The translations under genes and the position numbers were made by a program. A model generated the notes under the pieces. That model made no database searches. It was not told where the DNA came from and saw nothing but the letters and a program-made list of their open reading frames with translations. From Pseudomonadota bacterium (GTDB lineage: Bacteria; Myxococcota_A; Polyangia; Fen-1088): 5,171 nt of DNA. Of this stretch, positions 1 through 5,171 are shown piece after piece. Location: the NCBI GenBank assembly GCA_017881285.1, contig JADGRD010000333.1, forward strand, positions 1 to 5,171, given 5' to 3'. How positions within the stretch are numbered: position 1 is the first letter of the stretch; each line of letters starts with the position of its first letter.

Positions 1-1977
1 GCCGCTCCCCTGAGCTCGCACGTCCGCGCGCAGCAACTTGATGAGGAGGCCTGCGCGGCGTGCCACGCGGCCGATCAGACCGAGACCGATGGCAAGGCCT
101 TGCCGGCCGTGACGCCCGACCTCTTCAAAGGCACACCGCATCAAGCGATCGGATGTACCTCCTGCCACAAGATCGATCCAACCGCCGAGGTTCCGGAAGG
201 TCGCACAGCGCACAAGCCCTTCTCTGCAGTTGATTGCTCCCTCTGCCATCAGAGCAGCATGGTGAAAGTGGAAAACCAGAGCATCCCCATCCTGTATCGC
301 CAGAGCGTGCACGGCGTAGCCAAACTGGGCAAACAGGATCCCCGCGCCCCCCGTTGCCAGAACTGCCACGGTTCCCATCGCATCCTGCCCCCTGCCGACG
401 CGGGATCCCAGGTCTCCCGCAAGAACATCACCTCCACCTGCGCATCCTGCCACATCGACCGCGAAGACAAACCCTGGCAACTGAAGAGCAGCGAACGGGT
501 GAAAGCCTACGCCTCCAGCATCCACGGCAAGTTCAACGCGGCCTTCGCGAATCTCCCGGCGGCCGTCTGCACGGACTGTCACGGCGAACACGACATCGCC
601 AAAGTCTCCAAGAAGGAATCGTACGTCGACCGTTACAAGCTGCCGCAGACCTGCTCGAAGTGCCACCAGAAGATCGCGGACGCCTACCGCGAGAGCGTGC
701 ACGGGAAGCTGCTCGCCCAGGGCAATGCTGACGTTCCCACCTGCACCAGTTGCCATGGTGAACACACCATTCAGAAGCACAGCGACCCCAACTCGCCCGT
801 CTATTCAGGGAACGTGACCAAGACATGCAGCGCGTGCCATCAGAACGCGCTTCTGAGCTCGCGATACAAGATGCCACCCAACCGCGAGGGCACCTACAAT
901 ACGAGCTTCCACGGTATCGCCCATGGCTTCGGCGACACGCGGGCAGCCAACTGCGCGAGCTGCCACGGCTCGCATGACATCCTCCCCTCCAGTGATCCGA
1001 AATCCAGAGTCAACCCCAAGAACTTGGGCGAAACCTGCGGGAGCTGCCATTCCGGCCCTACGCAGTTCGTGGCGCTTGGCAAGATCCATCAGAACCAGAC
1101 GCTCAGAGACAATCCCTTGGTGTTTCTCATCAAGCTCTTCTATCTCATCATGATCATCGGGACGGTGGGGGGATTCATCGCCTATATCGTCCTTGACCTG
1201 TTCAGCCACTATGCGCGAAGATTATTCGCTCGGCTGCAGGGCAGAGATCCTGAACCCAGGCACAAAGTGGCGGGGAAGGTCTACCTTCGCTTCCCCCTGA
1301 GCTACCGGGTTCAACACATCATCATGATGTTGAGCTTCCTGACGCTCATCTTTACCGGGCTTCCCATCCTGTTCCCCGAATCGAGTTTCTTCAAATCTGT
1401 TTTCAATACGCCCGGAAGCTTCGAATTGCGTGGCTTGATCCACCGTGGCGCCGCGCTCGTGCTCATCGCCCTGACGCTCGTGCACGCGTTTTTTGTGCTC
1501 ACCTCCAGACGGGGGCGCAAGGACGTCGCGGAGATGATGCCAAGAATCAAGGACTACAAGGATTTCAGGAAGCTCATCGCCTTCAACTTGGGCCGATCCA
1601 AAGAGCGCCCCGCCTATCCAAGATTCAACTTCATCGAGAAGTTCGAGTATCTGGCCGTGGTCTGGGGTTCGTTCATCATGATCCTGACGGGATTCCTGCT
1701 CTGGTTCCCCGGGTGGACGATGCGTCACATGCCCAAGCTCGGCATTGACATCGCCGCCGCGATCCACGGCTATGAAGCGGCGCTCGCCTTTTTGGCCATC
1801 ATCATCTGGCACCTGTACTCCGTCATCTTCAGCCCGGAAGTCTGGCCCATGAGCAAGGTGTGGCTGACGGGAGAGCTGACCGAGGCGGAGATGGAGCATC
1901 ACCATCCGCTCGAATTGGAGAAGCTGAAAGAGACGGAGACGCCGCCGAAGAGCGATTCCGACGAGAGCAAGAAGTAG
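1..1977 (+). CDS. CbcL-like multiheme cytochrome c fused to a cytochrome b membrane domain (5' partial)
   Basis: The reading frame is open from base 1, so the N-terminus lies upstream; 658 residues are visible. Eleven CxxCH haem c sites have their first Cys at window residues 18, 52, 79, 119, 147, 190, 218, 248, 276, 318 and 346. A TTG at 100 is not the start, because the CAACH site at 52-66 lies in frame before it. Five membrane helices follow, near residues 373-398, 439-459, 479-500, 551-572 and 586-609. His439, His481, His495, His589 and His604 in or near them are candidate haem b ligands. The loops after helices 1 and 3 are Arg/Lys-rich, which puts the haem c region in the periplasm and the acidic/lysine tail in the cytoplasm. 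Established: Geobacter CbcL joins a periplasmic multiheme domain to an FdnI/HydC-like diheme b domain and is needed for respiration of low-potential acceptors. Inferred role: menaquinol oxidation with electron export to periplasmic cytochromes. The architecture is firm; orthology with CbcL is not, and other bc-type fusions are possible. Confidence 0.9.
   Translation, partial: AAPLSSHVRAQQLDEEACAACHAADQTETDGKALPAVTPDLFKGTPHQAIGCTSCHKIDPTAEVPEGRTAHKPFSAVDCSLCHQSSMVKVENQSIPILYRQSVHGVAKLGKQDPRAPRCQNCHGSHRILPPADAGSQVSRKNITSTCASCHIDREDKPWQLKSSERVKAYASSIHGKFNAAFANLPAAVCTDCHGEHDIAKVSKKESYVDRYKLPQTCSKCHQKIADAYRESVHGKLLAQGNADVPTCTSCHGEHTIQKHSDPNSPVYSGNVTKTCSACHQNALLSSRYKMPPNREGTYNTSFHGIAHGFGDTRAANCASCHGSHDILPSSDPKSRVNPKNLGETCGSCHSGPTQFVALGKIHQNQTLRDNPLVFLIKLFYLIMIIGTVGGFIAYIVLDLFSHYARRLFARLQGRDPEPRHKVAGKVYLRFPLSYRVQHIIMMLSFLTLIFTGLPILFPESSFFKSVFNTPGSFELRGLIHRGAALVLIALTLVHAFFVLTSRRGRKDVAEMMPRIKDYKDFRKLIAFNLGRSKERPAYPRFNFIEKFEYLAVVWGSFIMILTGFLLWFPGWTMRHMPKLGIDIAAAIHGYEAALAFLAIIIWHLYSVIFSPEVWPMSKVWLTGELTEAEMEHHHPLELEKLKETETPPKSDSDESKK
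310..1050 (+). repeat. four tandem diheme modules within the cytochrome
   Basis: This is a protein-level repeat, not an obvious DNA repeat. Each module reads S-[VIF]-H-G, then 14-15 residues from that His to the first Cys of CxxCHG[SE]H, then a second CxxCH. The module His residues are 104, 175, 234 and 304. The first haem sites begin at Cys 119, 190, 248 and 318, and the second at 147, 218, 276 and 346, so the Cys-to-Cys distance within every pair is exactly 28 residues. The spacing between modules is 71, 58 and 70. The conserved S-x-HG His and the His of CHG[SE]H (126, 197, 255, 325) are candidate distal axial ligands. The pattern suggests growth by module duplication. The three earlier CxxCH sites (18, 52, 79) do not follow it. 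Confidence 0.8.
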
Positions 1978-1984
1978 TCGAGGA

Positions 1985-2000
1985 GTGACCGGCCGGTTAC
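1985..2000. terminator. small hairpin between convergent genes, possible weak bidirectional terminator
   Basis: The sequence GTGACC-GGCC-GGTTAC can form a six-pair stem with one G-U pair; its core, ACCGGCCGGT (1988-1997), is a perfect palindrome. It starts eight bases after the cytochrome stop and overlaps the stop codon of the convergent hydrolase gene. No T-run follows on either strand, so it is not a classical intrinsic terminator, and short GC palindromes are common in DNA of this composition. The position is the main argument for a role. Confidence 0.25.
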
Positions 2001-2755
2001 TTCGCCCGCCTCGTCTTGCCGGACTGGATCTCATGGATCACGTCCTTGCGCTCGACGACCACCTGCCAACCGCGGCGCTTGGCGATGCGGAAGAGCGCCT
2101 GGTTGGGATTGAAGCAGATGGGATGCTCGACCAGTTCGAGAAAACCAACGTCGGCTTCGGTGTCGCCCACGCCGACCGAGCCGGCGAGGGTCAGACCATC
2201 CTTCTCGATGGCTCGCTTGACGACCTTCGCCTTCGAGTTGATCACGTCGAGGTGAAGGGCGCCGCCGGTAAAACGCCCGGTCTGGTCGAGCTCGAGCACG
2301 CGGCCGTAGATCTTGTCGAAGCCCAGCTCGCGGGCGAAATCGTCGACCAGGTACTTGGGCGAGTGCGAGACGGCGAGCATGAAGTAGCCACGCCGCCGCA
2401 GGGTGGCCACCAGGTCGCGCGTGTAGCGGTAGACGCGCCGCCGGTGGGCGCGCACCGTCCGCCGCACCAGCGGGATGAACTCGGCCTCGGTCACGCCGAC
2501 GATGTGGCGGCGAAACGCGGCGACCACGGCGTCGATGTACTTCTCGTACGTGCCCTTGCGATCGAGCCAGCGACGGTGCGCGGCTGCGTACACCCGGCGT
2601 GCCCGTGCGGGGAACAGTCCGGCGCCGATGAGCGCCTCCACACACTCGATGAGCAGGCTCGACCGAAAGATGGTGCCATCGATATCGAATACCGCGACCC
2701 TCCGCCGCGCGGCCGCGGACAAGCGCCGTCTATTTGTGCTGGTCAGCCTCGCCAT
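1997..2755 (-). CDS. HAD-superfamily subfamily IB hydrolase (SerB-like phosphatase fold)
   Basis: Complete, 252 residues, ATG start at 2755 and TAA stop. All four HAD motifs are visible. Motif I is FDIDGT at residues 23-28, with nucleophile Asp24 and acid/base Asp26. Motif II is Ser130 in AVSHSP. The motif III lysine is probably Lys175 or Lys177 in NSKAK. Motif IV is GVGDTEAD (195-202), with Asp198 and Asp202 for Mg2+. The segment from motif IV through HPICFNPN to RRGW (about 195-230) is typical of HAD-IB proteins, which place a helical cap between motifs I and II; here residues 30-125 are helical and very Arg-rich. Family members hydrolyse phosphate monoesters such as phosphoserine or lipid-linked phosphates, but the substrate cannot be read from the sequence. 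There is no signal peptide or membrane helix, so it is cytoplasmic. The first 19 residues are basic and poorly conserved, and no strong ribosome binding site precedes the ATG. An in-frame TAG six codons upstream prevents a longer N-terminus. Confidence 0.9.
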   Translation of the reverse strand: MARLTSTNRRRLSAAARRRVAVFDIDGTIFRSSLLIECVEALIGAGLFPARARRVYAAAHRRWLDRKGTYEKYIDAVVAAFRRHIVGVTEAEFIPLVRRTVRAHRRRVYRYTRDLVATLRRRGYFMLAVSHSPKYLVDDFARELGFDKIYGRVLELDQTGRFTGGALHLDVINSKAKVVKRAIEKDGLTLAGSVGVGDTEADVGFLELVEHPICFNPNQALFRIAKRRGWQVVVERKDVIHEIQSGKTRRAK

Positions 2756-2797
2756 CGTGTTCGCTGTCCATTCTAGCCGCAGCCTCCCGCGAAGACC

Positions 2798-2831
2798 GGA
2801 AAAGTCCGTGGCCGGAAGGATAGGATTTTCC
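2798..2831 (+). promoter_or_regulatory. imperfect inverted repeat enclosing the ribosome binding site of the broken metallophosphoesterase gene
   Basis: The left arm GGAAAAGTCC (2798-2807) pairs with the right arm GGATTTTCC (2823-2831) over nine base pairs, with G2804 bulged and a 15-base loop. The ATG at 2833 lies one base beyond the stem. The best Shine-Dalgarno match, AGGA at 2822-2825 with 7-base spacing, would be mostly inside the stem, while a second purine-rich stretch, GGAAGGA (2814-2820), lies in the loop. It could have been a translation-controlling hairpin or an operator in the gap upstream of the oppositely oriented hydrolase gene, which starts at 2755. No clear -35/-10 pair was found in 2756-2832. 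Function is conjecture. Confidence 0.3.
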
Positions 2832-2832
2832 C

Positions 2833-3070
2833 ATGCGCCTCGCCGTCATCGCCGACGTTCACGCCGATGTCCGCGCCCTGCGGGTCGCGCTGGCGCAAGC
2901 GGAGCGGCTCGCCTTGGTGAGAACTGGCGTGGTCGATCGCTGGCAATGACCCGCGCCTCGACGGCGCCAAGTCAGCCGCTTACCAGGATCAGGACGAGTT
3001 CCTCGGCACGCCTGGCGCCGATGAAAGCGAAGACGAACCGCCCGTGGCCGCGGAACCGTCCCTGGGCTAG
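2833..3070 (+). pseudogene. decayed or frameshifted metallophosphoesterase remnant
   Basis: An ATG at 2833 opens a 38-codon frame ending at TGA 2947-2949. Its first 27 or so residues, beginning MRLAVIADVHADVRAL, are a good match to the N-terminus of calcineurin-like metallophosphoesterases, where Asp8 and His10 would be metal ligands. The family then needs GDxxD and GNH[DE] motifs over roughly 150-250 residues; none appears. Residues 33-37 (VVDRW) faintly recall a GNHDRW-type motif, which would fit an internal deletion, but this is weak. The +1 frame is open from 2921 to TAG 3068-3070 (49 residues), uses mostly G/C third positions, has no convincing start and ends in an acidic segment (ADESEDEPP). 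It may be the displaced tail of the same gene or a fragment of another. The surrounding 370 bases (2756-3125) contain no other gene I can support. A real 38-residue peptide or an assembly error is possible. Confidence 0.5.
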
Positions 3071-3125
3071 TTTCACCTGACACCCGCGATTTGCGCAAAC
3101 CTTGCGGCCGGGTTTCAATCGAGGG

Positions 3126-3848
3126 ATGCGCATCCCGGCCGGCGTCCTCCTCTGCATCGGATTCACCCTGGTGGCTGCCGCCGCCTCCGCGGACACCTAC
3201 TACAAGTATCGCGACAAGAACACGGGCCGCGATGTCTTCGTGAATCGGCTGGATCAGGTTCCCCGCAAGGTTCGCGGCCAAGCCAAGATCGTGCTCGAAA
3301 CCGACGCGCCCGCGGCCGAACCGGCGCAAGAGCCGCCCGTGGAGATCATCGAGCCTCCGACCAAGACCGGCCGCCCGACGATCCACAACGCGCAGCCGGC
3401 GCCCCCCAGCGGCGAAGACCTGCGCGCGGCCCTCGCGGGCAAGAACCTGTGGCGGGACGGGCCCGCGCTGGCCGGCGCCGCGGTCGACGCGAAGCTCGTG
3501 AAGGCAGGTGCGCCCTCCCTCACGGGCGCGGAGCGCGGATCTCTCGGCAGCTTGCTCATCACCATTCTTGTGGCATCCATCGTGGCGGGCCTGGCCGCCC
3601 TTGTGGCCTGGATCGTGATCCTGGTGACCGCGGTCCGGGACGGCCGCCTGTGGTGGGCGCTCTTCATCTTCCTCTTCTCGCCCTTGGCCTACGTGTATCT
3701 CTTCCTCCACGCCGGCAAGGACCGCGCCCTCTTCAAGACCTTGTGCGCCCTCGGCATGTTGTCCCCGGCCCTGGTCGGCCTCGTCGGGGCGTGGCGCTTC
3801 TATGCCTGGTTCCACGCGGTCATCCAGGCGCGCGGCGGGCGAATCTAA
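3126..3848 (+). CDS. envelope protein with DUF4124-like domain and three C-terminal membrane helices
   Basis: 240 residues, ending at TAA 3846-3848. The ATG at 3126 is preferred to an in-frame TTG at 3102 because it gives a clean signal peptide: MR, a hydrophobic stretch (residues 5-20), then ASA before a predicted cut at residue 22/23. A purine run (3121-3125) abuts the ATG, too close for ideal spacing, so the start is not certain. Residues 23-56 (DTYYKYRDKNTGRDVFVN...) resemble DUF4124, a small periplasmic domain with a Y-K-x-x-D core of unknown function. Residues 57-138 are a Pro/Ala-rich, low-complexity linker. Helices lie near 143-170, 175-196 and 203-228, with Arg/Lys/Asp-rich loops between them (RDGR, GKDR). 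The linker would be extracytoplasmic and the membrane part anchors it. No catalytic motif is seen and the role is unknown. The N-terminal segment could instead remain as an uncleaved helix, making four in all. Confidence 0.8.
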   Translation: MRIPAGVLLCIGFTLVAAAASADTYYKYRDKNTGRDVFVNRLDQVPRKVRGQAKIVLETDAPAAEPAQEPPVEIIEPPTKTGRPTIHNAQPAPPSGEDLRAALAGKNLWRDGPALAGAAVDAKLVKAGAPSLTGAERGSLGSLLITILVASIVAGLAALVAWIVILVTAVRDGRLWWALFIFLFSPLAYVYLFLHAGKDRALFKTLCALGMLSPALVGLVGAWRFYAWFHAVIQARGGRI

Positions 3849-5171
3849 AGTCCGCCGGACCGGGCCTTGAAGAGCTCCAGGAGCTGTTTGCGGCGCGCGC
3901 TATCGGGGAACATCCGTTGACAACGGTCCAGGGTCGCTTCAGCCTCGGTGAGGCGGCCCAATTGCGCCTGCGCGTTGGCGAGCCATTCGCACGCGGGGCG
4001 GAGGCTTGACATACCGTGCAAAGCCCGCTCGAAATGGCCTTCGGCCGCGGCGTATTCGTGGCCCCGCGAGGCCGACCAACCGAGCGTCAGATCCCGCCAA
4101 GGCGAATCGGGCGTGGGCAGAAGTGGCCTGGGCGGGGGTCGATCCGCACGGATCAGCAAGGTTGCCACGTGGTCGGAGTACAGCGGCAGCCAGCGCTCGG
4201 ACTTGCGGAGCTGTTCGAGCTGCTTCGAGTCGCGGCGGGGCCACAGGACGAAGTCAGCGCCGGAGTCCCAGACCACATCCTCCCATCCCTTGCGCAGGTC
4301 CAGGACCCGCAGGTACTGCCGGTAGGTCTTCTCGTCAAACACCGTGCCGGCGCGGCCGTCGATGAAGACCTGCAGGCGTCCTTCCGTCCGCAAATCGACG
4401 TAGCCGCCCCAATTGTACAAGGTGAAGACCTTGCCTTCGATGTGGTTTACCTCGACGAGATTCATGGCTTCGACGGGGAAGCTGTCAAGCGAGGTCAGGT
4501 AGAGAAAAGCGCTGCCAGAAAGCGGATAGGGAAGAAGCCGCAGACCGCCCCAGACGACGGCCGCGACCGGCAGGGCGATCTGCCAGACGCGCGGCCGGTC
4601 CAGCCGGGGCAGAGCGCGTGCGATGCGCGGGCGCAGCCAGGAAGAGACCGCCGCCAGAGCGGGGGCCAGCAGCAGACTCTGTGCGATGCCGAAGAGCGGA
4701 ATGAAGCGGCGGCTTCTGATGGACAGGACCAGCGTAAGCAGCCCGAGAGCCACGCTGGAGAGGATAAGGCGAGGCTGCCGCCGGTAGGCGCCCGCGCCCA
4801 GCACGATCGCCACCGACGCCACGAAGACGGCAATCGAGGGATAGTAGAGGCTGCTCCGGATGCCTCCCGGCTCGTACGGAGGCAACCATTCGGCCACGCG
4901 AAGAAAGAGCGAATGACTGTTCTGGGCAAATCGGATGGGCCACAGGAGAGCGTCACTGCCGTTGGCGTTGACGAGGCAGGCAAGCAGGCAGGCCAGGCCG
5001 ATGGCGGCCGCTCGCCGGGGAGCCTCGCCGTAGAAGAACGCAATGACCAGCACCGTGATGATGGTGATCAATCCCAGCAAGAAACCGCTGTGCAGATTCG
5101 CCCACAGCATGAAGACCAGGGGCAGGAGCCACAGCCGGCGCGACAGGGGCAGCGCGAACGCGAGAATCACG
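3845..5171 (-). CDS. GT-C-like polytopic membrane protein with soluble domain and TPR-like tail (5' partial)
   Basis: The frame runs off the right edge, so the N-terminus is missing; a GTG at 5170 is probably internal. 441 residues are visible, ending at TAG 3847-3845. Counting from 5170, hydrophobic helices lie near residues 13-24, 29-47, 54-68, 109-128, 135-150, 156-175 and 197-214. The motifs WANLHSGFLLG (23-33), EWLPP (94-98), SRRFIPLFG (153-161), NWGGY (253-257) and VFIDGR (268-273) recur together in large bacterial membrane proteins usually annotated as hypothetical or GT39/mannosyltransferase-like. From that family I infer polyprenyl-phosphate-sugar-dependent glycosyl transfer, but the catalytic acidic loop of GT-C enzymes would be in the missing part. 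Residues 229-345 form a soluble, probably extracytoplasmic domain. Residues 364-386 and 389-424 look like two TPR-type helical hairpins (e.g. EAEATLDRCQRMFPDS), suggesting a protein-protein contact. Its stop overlaps the convergent gene's stop by four bases. Confidence 0.75.
   Translation of the reverse strand, partial: VILAFALPLSRRLWLLPLVFMLWANLHSGFLLGLITIITVLVIAFFYGEAPRRAAAIGLACLLACLVNANGSDALLWPIRFAQNSHSLFLRVAEWLPPYEPGGIRSSLYYPSIAVFVASVAIVLGAGAYRRQPRLILSSVALGLLTLVLSIRSRRFIPLFGIAQSLLLAPALAAVSSWLRPRIARALPRLDRPRVWQIALPVAAVVWGGLRLLPYPLSGSAFLYLTSLDSFPVEAMNLVEVNHIEGKVFTLYNWGGYVDLRTEGRLQVFIDGRAGTVFDEKTYRQYLRVLDLRKGWEDVVWDSGADFVLWPRRDSKQLEQLRKSERWLPLYSDHVATLLIRADRPPPRPLLPTPDSPWRDLTLGWSASRGHEYAAAEGHFERALHGMSSLRPACEWLANAQAQLGRLTEAEATLDRCQRMFPDSARRKQLLELFKARSGGL

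Noticed and set aside
100..102. TTG as the start of the cytochrome gene
   Set aside because: The frame is open upstream to base 1 and includes a haem-binding CAACH; no signal peptide follows the TTG.
1222..2034. 270-residue open frame on the minus strand across the cytochrome b domain
   Set aside because: It lies opposite a clearly real membrane domain and its Gln/Glu/Arg/His-rich product resembles no protein; it is an antisense shadow typical of G+C-rich DNA.
1985..2776. 263-residue open frame on the plus strand opposite the HAD hydrolase
   Set aside because: The minus strand carries all four HAD motifs; the plus-strand product is a shadow with no recognisable domain.
2475..3080. 201-residue plus-strand open frame crossing the HAD gene start and the intergenic region
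   Set aside because: Ser/Arg/Pro-rich shadow that crosses two unrelated regions, with no motifs.
3090..3099. TTTGCGCAAA, a perfect 10-base palindrome 26 bases before the DUF4124-like gene start
   Set aside because: It is single and short, without a neighbouring promoter I can recognise; an operator role cannot be supported.
3097..3115. AAACC / GGTTT inverted repeat with a 9-base loop
   Set aside because: Only five pairs and no T-run; too weak to call a terminator.
2859..3815. 318-residue open frame on the minus strand over the DUF4124-like gene
   Set aside because: The product is Gly/Arg/Glu/His-rich without hydrophobic core or motifs, while the plus strand has a signal peptide and membrane helices; it also spans the broken region.

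Overview
This is a G+C-rich bacterial window. It holds four protein-coding genes, two of them cut by the window edges, and one short stretch that looks like a broken gene. The mix is a multiheme c-type/b-type cytochrome, a DUF4124-like envelope protein and a large GT-C-like membrane protein. It would suit a Gram-negative lineage such as Desulfobacterota, Myxococcota or Acidobacteriota. That placement is inference: no rRNA, tRNA or other marker gene is present.

Layout. Bases 1-1977 (+) encode the C-terminal 658 residues of an inner-membrane cytochrome. It has at least eleven CxxCH haem c sites followed by a five-helix cytochrome b domain. The layout resembles the Geobacter quinol-oxidising cytochrome CbcL, and the gene begins upstream of the window. 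Bases 1997-2755 (-) encode a complete HAD-IB phosphatase-like hydrolase, convergent with the cytochrome and 19 bases from it, with a small hairpin in the gap. Bases 2756-3125 hold no intact gene. They contain a 34-base imperfect hairpin upstream of a start codon, then the first ~27 residues of a metallophosphoesterase that soon hits a stop, then a 49-codon open stretch in another frame. Bases 3126-3848 (+) encode an exported or membrane protein: signal peptide, short DUF4124-like domain, proline/alanine-rich linker and three membrane helices. Bases 3845-5171 (-) encode the C-terminal 441 residues of a polytopic GT-C-like membrane protein with a soluble domain and TPR-like tail. Its stop codon overlaps that of the preceding gene.

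How the genes relate. The intact genes alternate in strand (+,-,+,-), so the window shows no operon and no shared pathway. The cytochrome is the most informative gene: it would pass electrons from the menaquinol pool to periplasmic carriers, as in metal-reducing or other anaerobically respiring bacteria. Its partners, if any, lie upstream. I found no CRISPR array, mobile element, RNA gene or defence cassette. The best candidates for something unusual are the regular four-fold diheme repeat in the cytochrome and the decayed locus at 2833-3070.
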